A DNA stretch of 64,000 bases from Acanthosepion lycidas. Its lineage: Eukaryota > Mollusca > Cephalopoda > Sepiida > Sepiidae. The DNA is taken from contig OZ010590.1 in assembly GCA_963932145.1 (NCBI GenBank), positions 56,344,074 to 56,408,073 of the forward strand, written 5' to 3'. The notes under the pieces were generated by a model that made no database searches, was not told where the DNA came from, and worked only from the letters and a program-made list of their open reading frames with translations. Position numbers and translations under genes: made by a program. Below, piece by piece: positions 10,478 through 20,639 of this stretch (position 1 is its first letter; each line of letters opens with the position of its first letter).

Positions 10478-10879
10478 TATATATATATATATATATATAT
10501 AGATAGATAGATAGTGTGTGTGTGTGTGTATAACAGAGAATGAATGTGGACTGAATGCTACTACTAATTGCCTTTTAGGTTTTGTCATAGTGAAATGCTT
10601 TTTAAGGAAAATACTTTTCTTAAACAAATTTAACATTTAACTAGAGTACTAATTAAAATGTACTTTTTTGGCTCTTTTGTTGGCAAAATTTCTAATAACA
10701 CTATCAAAATCAATTTGTTTGGCAATGCCAGATTCAATACACAGTCATGCTGGATACGTTATGGTTTGGGTCCCAGAACAAAGTATCAGCTGGACCTCAT
10801 TCTCATAGGCCTTGGATATGGCAAAGGCAAAAGATCATTCTGAAGAAATTCATAGAGGGACAAGAGATCATCATCATAA

Positions 10880-11200
10880 TTGAGGAATGGGATATTGAAA
10901 GATCTCTAATGAATTAATATCCCCATCAGTATAATAAGAGATATCATTAAAAAATAAAAGCAATATGGCTTCACTGCAAAACTTCTTCAAACAAGGTGAC
11001 CTCCTCAGTTAAACATGCAGCTACATACATTTATTGAAAAGTAAACTGAAATGTATTCCCTACTTGGGGAGAACTTCAGGAGGATTTGAAGGCAGCTGGG
11101 ACAGAAGTAAACAGAGATACAATTGGTCAAACACTTCACTATGTAGTACTGCAGACTCCTAGGAAAAGAAAACCTTCTTTTCAAGGCCAAACATATATAA
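10880..11200 (+). pseudogene. Tc1-type transposase N-terminal relic
   Basis: The frame contains TWGELQEDLKAAGTEVNRDT, IGQTLHYV and TPRKRKPSF, matching the second HTH of Tc1 transposases (TxEELQxxL...G..VSxxTIxxTLH..G...R.PxKKP). It is the 5' part of the relic at 11600-12200, from which it is separated by a minus-strand SINE. Many breaks. Confidence 0.65.
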
Positions 11201-11320
11201 ACTTCCTTGGGTGCCGATCATGTCTCTTTTTGATTTAAGATTGACTTGGTAGAAGAAATCCTGCAGTATGCTACCATTACTTTCTGCAATATACTGGTTT
11301 CCAAACAAAGTTATAGGAAC

Positions 11321-11486
11321 CAGTCTGTTCTGCTATTTAACCTATAGCTAGGAGAAGAGGTTGATTCATACATTTCCCAAGGCTATATGCATGTAAGTGA
11401 ATGTAACAAACTCAACTGGAATTTGAACTCAGCTCTCTGATTTCTCATTTAGAGCAATTATCATTCACACCATTTTACATCACCTG
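11321..11486 (-). repeat. SINE family B, copy 2 (partial)
   Basis: Minus strand: GAGTTCAAATTCCAG (B box), CTTACATGCATATAGCCTTGG, GAAATGTATGAATCAACCTC and TTAAATAGCAGAACAG, the same order as at 24174-24485. It lies between the two parts of the Tc1 relic, which suggests insertion into it. Confidence 0.75.
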
Positions 11487-11599
11487 ATATTCCCAAACAA
11501 CCACCCATCAAGATACTAACATGGCTCAATGTTGCTTAACTTTGGTGATCCAATGAGAACTGGTGTTTCAACATGAGATGTCTATAACTCATTTAATCT

Positions 11600-12200
11600 C
11601 TTTGTTCATAATCATCTCAAGAACAAAATATAATGGCCTAGCAAGACAAAAATTGAACATTTGGTGGATACTGTTTAAGATATGTCTGGGAAAAAAAAGT
11701 TCACTTTGTGTAACCTTCAAAATACCATTTTAACATTTAAACATGGTGGTAGAACTATAATGATTTGGCATTGTTTTTCTTTTAGAGATACAACTGCACT
11801 ACATAATGTTGATGGACAGTGCTATATATTAAGGAATACTGGAAAAGAAATTGGTTCAGTTTGTAAAATATCTTAAATTACTTAAGGGTTGAATGATTCA
11901 AAATAATAATGATCTGAAATATACTGCAGTGAAAATGAGAGAGTGGTTAAATATGAAGAAAATAAAGTTTTTAGAGTGCCTGAATCACTTGGCTGACCTA
12001 AATTCCATAGAAAATCTATAGAAAGAGTTTAAAATAAGATCTCATCAGAAGAATACCCTTAACTTGAGCAATTTTAAGATGATTTGTCAACAGAGGTACA
12101 ATAAAATCAAGGTTAATTTCTTCAAGAAACTTATTTCAAATTAATCTAAATATCTGGCAGTCATTATAACAAATAAGGTACACAGTGCTCAATACCAAAT
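11600..12200 (+). pseudogene. Tc1-type transposase C-terminal relic
   Basis: Frames read NTILTFKHGGRTIMIWHCFS (the KHGGxxxMxWxCF block of Tc1), then VKMREWLNMKKIKFLECLNH, LADLNSIENL and KEFKIRSHQKNTLNLSNF. ADLNSIENL corresponds to SPDLNPIENLW, which carries the last acidic catalytic residue. Stops and frame changes are frequent. A possible 3' end lies near 12355-12380. Confidence 0.75.
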
Positions 12201-12209
12201 GATGTTTAT

Positions 12210-12690
12210 TGATATGTCCCCAAATCTTTTGCTTTGAAACATTTTTATGAAAAAAAGTCCTTATTTCTGCTTAAATATAGAATTCCATTTTTATGTTTGT
12301 CACTACATTAGAAATTAATTTCTTCTCAGAAAAAAAAAATTAAATTTTTATGTCTCCAGTACTTTTATGTGTGATTGTAGATTTGAGCTATTTACATACC
12401 AAGGATTGTCCTCACCTTTGTTGCTGTTATCACGTTTCCTACAGGGAATTCTGTACTGAACCTTTTATTTAATCTCTAAGGGTAGACTATTCTTGTTCCA
12501 CTGCCCATTTCTAGGGATATCTCATCTAGCTTTTATTTTTAGTACTGCTCAATTATTGCTCAACCTGTTTCCTCACTGCTCATCCTAGGGATTGAACTCA
12601 CAATTACTTTGTCACCAAATTCATGCTTTCATTTACTAAGACATTATGGAACAATTTTCTGTGGAAAACGTGTAGCCCTTAAACCTAACC
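12210..12690. other. unassigned sequence
   Basis: Tail of the Tc1 relic followed by sequence without recognised features. Confidence 0.45.
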
Positions 12691-12699
12691 TGACTGCTG

Positions 12700-13055
12700 A
12701 TGAGTGCTGTTTCATGTAATGCTTGACTGAAGTAATTGGGAGTTCAATACTTGCACCAGGCAGTGATTACTTGAAAATGGGTGAGTTATAACTGAACAGA
12801 ACTAAAAATAAGAACTAGTTAATATATCTCTAGACATGAGTAGTGGAGTGAGAACAATCTACTCCTATAGATTAAATAAAGGTTTCAGTTTGGAATTCCC
12901 TGTAGGTAACCCAGATCAACATACTCCTGATGAAGACTGGAAGGCACAATGGTTGAAATGTTGTGATAACAACAACAAAGATAAGGACAATACACGGCAT
13001 GTAAATAATGTAAATAATAACTCCACATTCCAGAAATTCAGACAGATGTAGATTT
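12700..13055 (+). repeat. PLE terminal-repeat copy 3
   Basis: Shares with 2655-3140 the order GAGTTCAATAC, AATAAAGGTTTCAGTT, the hammerhead-like motif, AACAAAGATAAGGACAATAC and GTAAATAATGTAAATAAT. No coding region is attached, so it is a solo terminal repeat or a 5'-truncated tail. Confidence 0.6.
12927..12960 (+). ncRNA. hammerhead-like motif (both core boxes present)
   Basis: CTGATGA, A, GACT, loop, GGTT, GAAAT. The stem II pairs are GACT/GGTT with wobble. The related minus copy at 40949-40980 and the element context support a common ancestor. Activity is unlikely with this stem. Confidence 0.5.
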
Positions 13056-13279
13056 GAATTTGAAAGATTTTCTTGTCATTGCTAAATCGTTCAAAAGTAA
13101 ATATTTGAATTACTAATTTCAAGTTGTGTGATATGAATAACAGCTTTTATCATTTCTGAAGTGGCAAAGGGCACTTCTGCTAAGGATTGAAGAAATGCTG
13201 CTTCTCTTTGTGTTTCCAACTCAAGGAAATTACTGTGTCAGTTAACTATATGTAGAATCATTGTCTGGACTTGGCAAGA

Positions 13280-13850
13280 ACTTATTCCTGTAACCATCCA
13301 TTTTGTAAAGAGATGCACTTAGTGTTATACATACTGAAACTTAAGATCTCCTTGACAAGAAATGTTTGGTATAAATGACATTCTACAAGAACATTAGATG
13401 AAAAGATCCTTGTCACCGGTGTTTCCAAAAGTCTGGTAATCTCCACTTTCTTCTTCCATGTCCCAGCTTGCATCAGGGCGTTGATGATCAGGCTCCCTGC
13501 AATTTCTTGTCCTTCTTTGTAGCTCTTAATAAAGTTTGTCATTTTGCTATCTCTCCTAATCCCTGTCCTGCCAACCATTTACATAAGCTTGTTAGATAGG
13601 TTATGCACTGGTTTCTTCTCTTCCTCTTGTCTTCACTATGTCCTGTGAGTGGCAAATTCTCCAAGCCCTTTTTCTTCATTATGTGCTATAGAAATTTCAG
13701 CTATCTTTTTCTGAGCATAAGTGTCCTTTTTCTTACCATTTTCTCTAAAATTTTCTCATTGCTGACATGTTCAGCCGATAGTATTCTCAGAATCCTTATG
13801 CATCATTTCTATTGCCTCAAATCTCTTCTTCACCTTTAAGAAGATTGTCC
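13280..13850 (-). mobile_element. LINE ORF2 C-terminal fragment
   Basis: Minus-strand frames read VKKRFEAIEMM, LRILSAEHVSNEKILEKM, HIMKKKGLENLPLTGH, ITYLTSLCKWLAGQGLGEI and MIINALMQAGTW. This is the tail of the ORF2 of an APE-type LINE family (KKRL..TEMWFYRRMLRIPWT...LGHIMRKEGLENL...). Several frame changes. Related tails lie at 18940-19170, 32395-32890, 34150-34320, 45040-45440 and 59140-59425, all reading minus. Confidence 0.75.
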
Positions 13851-14100
13851 TGCAATGACTTGTGACTTCTTGCCATCAAAACTAACAACCTGAGAAATTT
13901 TTTGTCTATCCAATTTTTCTCACAGTTTGTGTCAACCAATGGTGTACTTTTTTGACACTTGCTAACGGTGCCACATGCCAGGATCACTTCTCTAGCCTGA
14001 TAATATGAAGAAGTCATCTTCCTGACAACTTGGTAATGATGAGATTTGAACATAGGTCTCATGACTGAAAAGCAAACATTCTAGTCACTTGGCCATGCAC
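13851..14100 (-). repeat. SINE family A, copy 2
   Basis: Head at 14038-14100 has A box TGGCCAAGTGACTAGAATG and B box ATGTTCAAATCTC. The body has ATTATCAGGCTAGAGAAG, GGCATGTGGCACCG and CACCATTGGTTGACACAA, as in the other family A copies. The 5' end abuts (TC)n(TA)n. Confidence 0.75.
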
Positions 14101-14223
<123 letters not shown>

Positions 14224-14399
14224 GTAAAAATGATAGTGTATACATTCCAGATTCAGTTGGTACACACATTAACTAATTGGTGACAAAGGAAGATTCTGAT
14301 TTTATATGTCTCTGTATCAAGGGATAACAATTAAACATCTTTTGATCAAGAGCCATAACTCATCATAACAACTCTCCCTCTTTTTAGTTTCTTTATTTC

Positions 14400-14940
14400 A
14401 TTGGGTATTTTTATTTTCACTATATCAAAGATATTTTTTTATCTAACAATATTAAATGAAGGATTCCCTTTTATTGTTAAGAAATCTGCAATTGTTTGTC
14501 TGTTGATACCCAGCCATATTGTCTGTTCAGTATAGGTCAACATTCATCAATAAACATTTATTGTTGAGAAATCAGTTTTCTTGTACTTCTTCACCCATCT
14601 TGCATGCGATGTTTATTTAAAGATAGTAATTTTGGTTGTTTTCATGTCTTTAGTCAGTAATTATAATATTCTTCCCCTTTTCTCTCTGTTTACATTCACA
14701 AGACCAGCATCTGACATTTTTAGCAATTCAGTTCAATATTATGACCCAGTTAAAATTTTCTCAAATCTCTTTGTGAATCATTCTTCAAACCACATTTTTT
14801 TCTTGTTCTTATCTTGCCAATATTTACAATTTCTTTTTTAATTGTTCTCTGATCACTGTTTAACCTTTTATCAATTTCCAATATTGTTTTCCCATCACTC
14901 AAATTTACAATATCCTTTTTTTCACTTTTCAGGTTGTATA
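14400..14940 (-). pseudogene. Tc1/mariner transposase N-terminal relic
   Basis: Minus frame at 14750-14950 reads SDGKTILEIDKRLNSDQRT, IKKEIVN and SQRDLRKF, the HTH and linker of Tc1-like transposases (GKTTLEIxKxLNRDHRTIKxFV...LTxRDLRxI). Downstream minus sequence gives WVKKYKKTDFS, matching WAxKYMKTDFSKVIF ahead of the first catalytic Asp. The rest of the DDE domain is missing. Confidence 0.6.
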
Positions 14941-14959
14941 TTTCTTGCAATCTTTGTAA

Positions 14960-15195
14960 ATCTAAAAAAAACTTACCCAGTAACTATACTGTGATATTTA
15001 TTTACAGTGTGATGAAGAACCCACTATTTCTGTATAAAATCTGACGTCAGCAAATAAGATATTCTATTTGTAATAAACACTAATATTATTCGCTGAAATA
15101 CACATGGCATATTTATCATATAAACATATCCTAAAATGTTTACTGACAGTGTTTTGTTTTGTTTTATTGTGAAAAAATAGACTTGCATAATAAAA
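14960..15195. other. unassigned sequence
   Basis: Nothing recognised before the (TA)n at 15199. Confidence 0.4.
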
Positions 15196-15197
15196 TA

Positions 15198-15198
<1 letters not shown>

Positions 15199-15250
<52 letters not shown>
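15199..15250. repeat. (TA)n microsatellite
   Basis: About 26 TA units directly abutting a SINE. Confidence 0.97.
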
Positions 15251-15252
<2 letters not shown>

Positions 15253-15618
15253 AGACTTCCTGATATTATCGGTCTGGAGGTGCCCAAAAACCATACCATG
15301 TGTTGACCCAAGCCTTGTGAGTGAAATTGGGTAGACAGAACACTTGCTGTCAATAGCTGTGCTAGCACAAAGTCACAAGTCATTGTGGCTGAGGGTTTGA
15401 GTGTACTGGCCTTGTGCAGATTATTGATAATGCTAGATAACACACTCTCTGTCAGAAACTGTAACTAAGGTCTGCTCAGCATATTTGCAGTATGGACCAC
15501 ACATGGGCTCTGTGGATGTTAGACAAACACAAATGTGCCTGAACAATCGTCTGCAATAGGGATTGGCTACCCACCCTAGTAGACAGGTATCCTCGAATAC
15601 AAGTGGCCAGCTATTTTA
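15251..15618 (+). repeat. SINE family A, copy 3 (headless)
   Basis: Body blocks TTATCGGTCTGGAGG, CCATGTGTTGACCCAAGCC, GTGCTAGCACAAAGTCACAA and AGACAGGTATCCTCGAATAC match 8783-9180. The tRNA head is absent, with (TA)n at the junction. Confidence 0.8.
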
Positions 15619-15785
15619 TATATATATATATATATCTCACTGCCATGAATAGACAAAAATTAGTTTTATTATAACCACTCATGATAATAAAAAGTAAAAA
15701 TGAAAAATGGGCTAGCTAACCAGTTTCATACCTTGCTCAACAGCTAAATCATGCTAAATAGAGTAAATTATATAATAAAAAAAAA

Positions 15786-16070
15786 GAACAATGGACAAAG
15801 TTTATTGGTGCAAAAAAAAAATTTGTTTTAAATGGTAATTAGTTGGAGGCCTAATATAAAGTCCTTCCGTTTACAAAGAGAAGGCTTTAAAGATATAATA
15901 TAGATGGCCTCCAACACTTTTAGGTGATAATTTGTGTGGGACTTGCTAAGGATGGTAAAAGCGTCCTCACTAAAACTAACACCACAATTATGGCTATTTA
16001 TAAGGTCTTCTGCGATGGAAGACCCATACGTATTGGTCAGAATCAATAAACTTTGTCCATTGTTCTTTTT
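15786..16070 (-). mobile_element. GIY-YIG endonuclease C-terminus flanked by inverted repeats
   Basis: The minus frame reads SSIAEDLINSHNCGVSFSED, FTILSKSHTNYHLKVLEAIY and ISLKPSLCKRK, a good match to the C-terminal half of PLE-type GIY-YIG nucleases (..AEHLxxxxxC......F.IL.......L..LEA.YI...KP.LCKQ). The reading-frame fragment is bounded by 25 bp inverted repeats AACAATGGACAAAGTTTATTG and complement at 15786-15810 and 16044-16070. Confidence 0.65.
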
Positions 16071-16263
16071 TCACTTATTTTTTATTATACATTTTGGTGT
16101 AATCCAAGCGAGTACTATTAACACAATATAGAATTTTAAATGTTAAAACTGACTCACTAAGAGTGTTCAATGTTTATTTTCATTAAACAGAACAAAATCT
16201 TTCATAAAATTGGATTTAAGATACCATTAGTTAATTAATTAATGATATTTTAATTTCAGTTGT

Positions 16264-16267
<4 letters not shown>

Positions 16268-16303
<36 letters not shown>
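16268..16303. repeat. (TA)n microsatellite truncating a mariner
   Basis: 18 TA units. The mariner transposase frame on the minus strand runs straight into it. Confidence 0.96.
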
Positions 16304-16307
<4 letters not shown>

Positions 16308-16975
16308 ACACTCTAATTGCTGACAGTATATTTGAGCATTAATTGTTGCATTAGGTGGTAAGAATTCAAAGTGGATTATTCCTTGGCGATCCCACCAGAT
16401 TGAAAGAAGAACCTTTTGCACATGAAGTTCCCTTCTCGGCTGTGGCTGGGGTCCTTCCCCTTTACCAAGCCACTGTCTACAATGCTTAACATTTCGATAA
16501 AAGATCCATTTTTAATCGTCAGTCCCAAGTCTATCCAAAAAAGGTGAAACAAGTTGGCGAGAATGGAGAGAAGAGCAGATGTCAACTTGGGAGTTGAGGT
16601 TGTTTTCAGACAATTCATGAGGCACCCATTTTCCAAGTTTAGGAACTTTTCCAAGTTGTTGAAGATGACGATGAACAGTTGTATGGTTTGAACTGAGAAC
16701 CACTGCCAATTCCTCAACTGATAAAGCAGGATTTTCTTCAAGGGCTGCTTCAAGAAGCTTTTCATCAAACTCAACTGGACATCCGGTTTGATCTTCATCT
16801 TCAAGGGTGAAATCTCCACCTCTGAATTTTGAAAACCATCTTCTGCAAGTTCTTTCATTCACACATTCCTCTCCATAAACTGAGTGAATGTTTCTAGCCG
16901 TTTCGGCTGCTGAGTTTCCTTTCTTGAACTCATAAAGCATTATGTGCCTGAAATGATTCTTGGGTACTTCCATGT
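16304..16975 (-). pseudogene. Hsmar1/SETMAR-like mariner transposase, 3'-truncated
   Basis: From ATG at 16973 the frame gives HIMLYEFKKGNSAAETARNI and CRRWFSKFRGGDFTLEDED (paired HTH), GKVPKLGKWVPHELSENN (linker) and LVSPFLDRLGTDD. An in-frame TAA directly follows TDD, where relatives have TCDEKW. The same frame then stays open through KWIFYRNVKHCRQWLGKG, VLLSIWWDRQGIIHFEFLPP and TINAQIYCQQLECL into (TA)n. The first catalytic Asp is present. The HDNARPH and third-acidic segments are absent because the copy ends at the array. One stop plus truncation suggests a fairly young loss. Confidence 0.85.
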
Positions 16976-17136
16976 TAACAGGGTTTTAATCCAACAAAAT
17001 TTAATTTTATTGTTCTCTGAAATAAAATTTGATCAGTTTAAATGCATCTAAACATAAAAATAATGTTCAGCTCCATTAGACATTATACTCTTTAAATTTC
17101 ATTCATTTTAACAAAAAGTTAAAATTCAGACAGAAC

Positions 17137-17890
17137 TTATGGGATGACTTGATACATTATGCTAAAATGAAAATAACACTGACATCTCATTTTAACAGAT
17201 ATTAAATTACACAAAAATATGAAAGAGTAAATTTTTTCAATAAAATTGTTATTGGCTTCAACCATGGCCTCCAGAAAACTTTGGAATCTCCTGCAACTCT
17301 TCTGGACAGTCTCTTTGTTTAAGTTGGTGAATGCTGCCATAATCCTTGCCTTCAGTTCAAATTTGGTGTTACAAGGCATTTTGTTGGTTCCTTGCTTAAC
17401 TGCAACCCACACATAATAACCAAGTGTGTTGCAGTTTGGGTAGTTAGGTAGCCAGGAGTGATGTGGTTGCAGAAATTGTCTCACAGTCATGACTGGGTTC
17501 TCCTGTTTGTGTGGAATGGTGTAGAGTCCTGTTGCCAGACATAGGCTCTTCCAGCAACCACCCTCTTGAACCAGGGCTGCACTACCTCCTCAAGTCACTT
17601 GATGTAGGCCTCCGTATTGAGTCTAAGGCTCTGTGGAAAGATGAATGAATGCATAACGTCGCCATCACTATTGATTACTTCAAACACTATGATGTTGTCT
17701 GGATATATCATCCAACTCTTTCCGAATCCTCTGCGCAGTCCTCAAATTAATATCCAAACACTCTGAATTCTTTTATTTGAGTTTCCAGTGTGAATGCCAA
17801 ACAGTACAGGTTGTATCATGGTGCTCATTTTTTCACAGATGGTAACCTGCTGACCCTACTATATTGTGCAGTCAGCAAAATCAAAAAATA
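17137..17890 (-). pseudogene. DD37D-type mariner transposase relic, copy 1
   Basis: Minus frames read VINSDGDVMHSFIFPQSLRL, NTEAYIK, FKRVVAGRAYVWQQDSTP, then NCNTLGYYVWVAVKQGTNK, KFELKARIMAAFTNLNKE and CRRFQSFLEAMVEANN. In relatives WQQDSAPCH carries Asp2 and NPLDYYVWG Asp3, 37 residues apart. Here the third Asp reads Gly (TLGYY). The region between the HTH and IFEVINSDG is deleted. A second copy is at 26395-27095. Confidence 0.8.
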
Positions 17891-17953
17891 CAGTGCACAA
17901 AATTAAAAATATAAAATGGTGACAATTTACCCATTGCACCCTGTGTCTGTCTC

Positions 17954-17993
<40 letters not shown>

Positions 17994-17999
<6 letters not shown>

Positions 18000-18090
18000 T
18001 GGTGAAAAAATAATGATGTAATAATGTCGTTTTTTGACGTTAAAAAATATGTCAAAAACGACATTATTACGTCATTATTTTTGCACCAAC

Positions 18091-18094
<4 letters not shown>
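17994..18094. mobile_element. MADE1-like palindromic mariner MITE, copy 3
   Basis: About 101 bp palindrome. The left end is slightly altered (TAAGGTTGGTGAAAAAATAA), the right end is GCACCAACCTAA. Both sides are expanded (TA)n. The 3' flank GTATAACAGGGAATGAATG matches that of copy 2. Confidence 0.88.
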
Positions 18095-18130
<36 letters not shown>

Positions 18131-18289
18131 TAGTGTGTGTGTGTGTATAACAGGGAATGAATGTGGACTGAATGCTACTACTTCAGAAACAAGTGAATAC
18201 ATGTTAAGTTATATACAGCAAAGACATTTTGAATTTTGGGGCAGAAATTCAAAAAGAATTCATTTCAGACAAGGATTAAATTTTTTTTA

Positions 18290-18440
18290 AAAACTCTGAG
18301 AGGATGTGTAGATAAGCTTTTGACTCAACCAAGAAGTCCTTCCAAAAAAAAAAAAAAAAATGAATGCTTGGTCATTTGGTCAAACTTCTGGAAGTGGGTT
18401 GGGCCAAGAACTTTTTAACACTCACTTGTATGTTTGAAAA
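18290..18440. repeat. dispersed 'CAACCAAGAAG' repeat fragment
   Basis: Contains GACTCAACCAAGAAGTCC and TTGGTCATTTGGTCAAACTT, GTTGGGCCAAGAACTTTTTAA. Similar blocks recur at 22567-22627, 22980-23040, 36340-36400 and 44575-44675. Identity unknown. It carries an (A)n run at about 18345-18360. Confidence 0.45.
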
Positions 18441-18935
18441 ATTTTCTTCAAGTGTTTTTGCAACATATAACCCTGCCTGTAACACCATGCAATGAATTTC
18501 ACTTTGATCAAGGCATTGTCTGCAGACTACAAGTGGATATACTGTCAGAATATTTCCATCAATATGAGAGAACAAAAAGTTTTAAGATCACTTTGATTAG
18601 CATCAAAGAATTACACAAAATGACATCCTGGCCAGTAGAGTGTGCCTCCTCACTTTCTTTGCCATTTTTCAGCTTTGGTGATTCTGAATTGTGTGACAGA
18701 CCCTCACAGTCGATACTTACATCTGACATTTGATGTCATGTTTGCTGACAATTTTCTTGTGTAGTGTAATTCTGGTAAGAATGGCAAAGGGCTTATTGCA
18801 AGAGTATCAAACTATTTTACTGTGGTTGGATATATATAATACAAGTATACTGACAAGATAAAAATGAACAATCTGTGATTACATATTGAGTGAGAAATAA
18901 TTATCATAATATGATCACTATGTCATCTTCTATGT
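18441..18935. other. unassigned sequence
   Basis: No recognised element. Small frames at 18434-18733 have no domain. Confidence 0.4.
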
Positions 18936-18939
18936 GCTA

Positions 18940-19170
18940 CGTCTCTTCAGGATAAAGTCGATCATGACTCTCCACAACTTCCTATCCCTTGTGACCCTTA
19001 GTAGTTTTTCTAAATGGCTCAATGCCTTTCCCTATCTTTCTTGTCAGTATACCTCGTGAGGAATTTCATCTGACTTTTCCTGATTCTGAGTTTAACTATT
19101 CTTTCTGTTGCCATTTTCTTTAAGACTTTCTTGTTGCTTACTCGCTTAATACACATAATTTTCACTATTT
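18940..19170 (-). mobile_element. LINE ORF2 extreme C-terminus
   Basis: Minus frame LLRVTRDRKLWRVMIDFILK RRST then stop matches the last residues of the same LINE family as 13280-13850 (..RATKDRKLWRAMIxxVLKxxGT). The upstream frames are decayed. Confidence 0.65.
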
Positions 19171-19246
19171 TTCATGATTATATAATTGCATAATAAGACA
19201 AGAATTGATTTTACATTTTATATATATATATATATATATAAAGAAA

Positions 19247-19339
19247 GTGCTCTTGAGCAGGGTTCAAACCTGCGTCTGCCTTTGTATAGGAAACTACTGT
19301 TTGATTCAGTGTCTTTTAGATTCCTCAGCCACAGAGAAC
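19247..19339 (-). pseudogene. class II tRNA-like sequence (Leu/Ser type)
   Basis: 93 nt on the minus strand. Acceptor GTTCTCT pairs with AGAGCAC at six of seven positions. A box TGGCTGAGGAATCTAA, anticodon stem ACTG/CAGT, long variable arm and a good T arm GCAGGTTTGAACCCTGC. The anticodon-loop order AATCAAA lacks the usual U33, so it is a pseudogene or SINE head rather than a working tRNA. It abuts (TA)n. Confidence 0.55.
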
Positions 19340-19389
19340 ATCACAGCTGAGCAAGTTTCTCATTTCCCTTTTCAAGAATGCACACTTCC

Positions 19390-19665
19390 TTGTTCAGCTT
19401 TTTCCTGAAATGAATATCTACTCAATGGATTTATTTTTAATCCAACATATTTATTACTTCAAATCTTATTTTTAGTAGTTATCCATGTGTGTATTATGTC
19501 TATCAGCCTGTGCACTCTAGAAACTTAATAATGAAAATGGGCTCTCCTACAAAGAGGAGGATCATATGTTCAAACTCTTCCTACAGTTGTAGAATTTAGA
19601 TGAGTTGCAGTGAGTAATACATCTCCACCTACTTTGTAAATCATGTGTCGTATAGGTTAGTAGTT
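19390..19665. other. unassigned, with a B-box-like site
   Basis: CATATGTTCAAACTCTTCC near 19566 resembles a B box of a decayed SINE. Nothing else recognised. Confidence 0.35.
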
Positions 19666-19667
19666 AC

Positions 19668-20433
19668 AGATATATATAAAAGGCATGTGTGTGTGTGTAA
19701 CGAATGCATGGCCGCAAATTTCAACGGATTTGCACCAAAATTTACATGCACATGCTCGAAGTTAGTGGAAAGGCCAAGACCGACTTTGCATTTCTCAACT
19801 CCCATCGGTAGTGGAAATAATCGATTTTTTCATGCTTCTATGACAGTTTTCATGTAGTTTGCAGCCATTTTCTACTGGCCAGAGTGAGAGCCAATAGCTG
19901 GCTGCCACGAGTAGGCAGGAAGATTCTATTGGCCAGTGTGAAAGCCAACAGCTGACTGACACAAATGTTAACTAGCATGCTAGCATGCAAAAAAAATCAA
20001 TAGCTGCATTCGTCACAAGTGGGAAAAATTTAAATCTGCATGGCACTTTACTCCAATTGGCTCATTCGCTTACTTAAACTCAACGTTGATTCTGATTCCG
20101 CAGAACTAGGTTGGGTGTGAAAAAGTATTTGTTGTTAACATTCTTTTTTCATTCAGTTTTTACAGTTACAAGTCCTTTTTTAAAGCTGATCGTTTTGTGT
20201 TCATTTTGTTTAGTTCTTTTTTCGTAACAGATTTAATGTTTAGTATAGAGCTTAGAAAAAATTTGCAGTGTGAGATAGGCCAGAAGTAAGGTATGTAGCA
20301 ACATCAGCACGGCAAAGGGCACTCCTTTAAAGGCAAGGAAGGGCAAAAATATTTTAAGTCAAGTGATAGCGATTGCTGTATGAGTCGTACAATTTTTGAA
20401 TCAGGCACGGGCAATGCCAGGCCATGCTGCTAG
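19668..20433 (+). mobile_element. non-autonomous Helitron
   Basis: The 3' end is GGCACGGGCAATGCCAGGCC followed by ATGCTGCTAG and T at 20434, i.e. a short GC-rich hairpin about 10 nt before a CTAG terminus, as in animal Helitrons, which insert between A and T without target duplication. The start is an AT-rich ATATATATAAAAGG plus (GT)n, common at Helitron 5' ends. I do not see the expected 5' TC, so the start is approximate. An internal direct repeat (TTGGCCAG..GAGAGCCAA) lies at 19876-19960. No Rep/helicase coding. Confidence 0.65.
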
Positions 20434-20439
20434 TATATA

Positions 20440-20620
20440 TATAATCCTTGATAATGGCTAAAAATATACCTGAAAGTTCTTAGGCATAGAAAACATTTGG
20501 ACAGTTTCTATATATGTTATGTCCAGAAAAGAAGAAAATTATGAGAATGCAAGAAGAATTAAATAAAAGACTTAGCCACAGTACCTTGTCAGTCATATTT
20601 AATGAAACTTGTATAAAAGA
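20440..20620 (+). mobile_element. PLE 5' end: hammerhead-like motif plus N-terminal codons
   Basis: CCTTGATAATGGCTAAAAATATACC with TGAAAG at 20446-20476 resembles a hammerhead with a decayed core. At about 20525-20615 the frame reads RMQEELNKRLSHSTLSVIFN then ETCIKERC, the N-terminal coding block seen at 4205-4345 and 35206-35585. Confidence 0.5.
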
Positions 20621-20639
20621 GAGATGCTCCAATATGATG

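Noticed and set aside
15024-15443. 139-codon minus frame with a long YIYI run
   Set aside because: Spans SINE family A sequence and a (TA)n array. No protein-like composition outside the repeat.
16376-16858. 160-codon minus frame overlapping the mariner
   Set aside because: A different frame of the transposase gene. The in-register frame carries the HTH and DDE motifs.
19247-19339. Functional tRNA gene
   Set aside because: Good acceptor and T arms but no U33 in the anticodon loop and a poor D stem. Treated as a pseudogene or SINE head.
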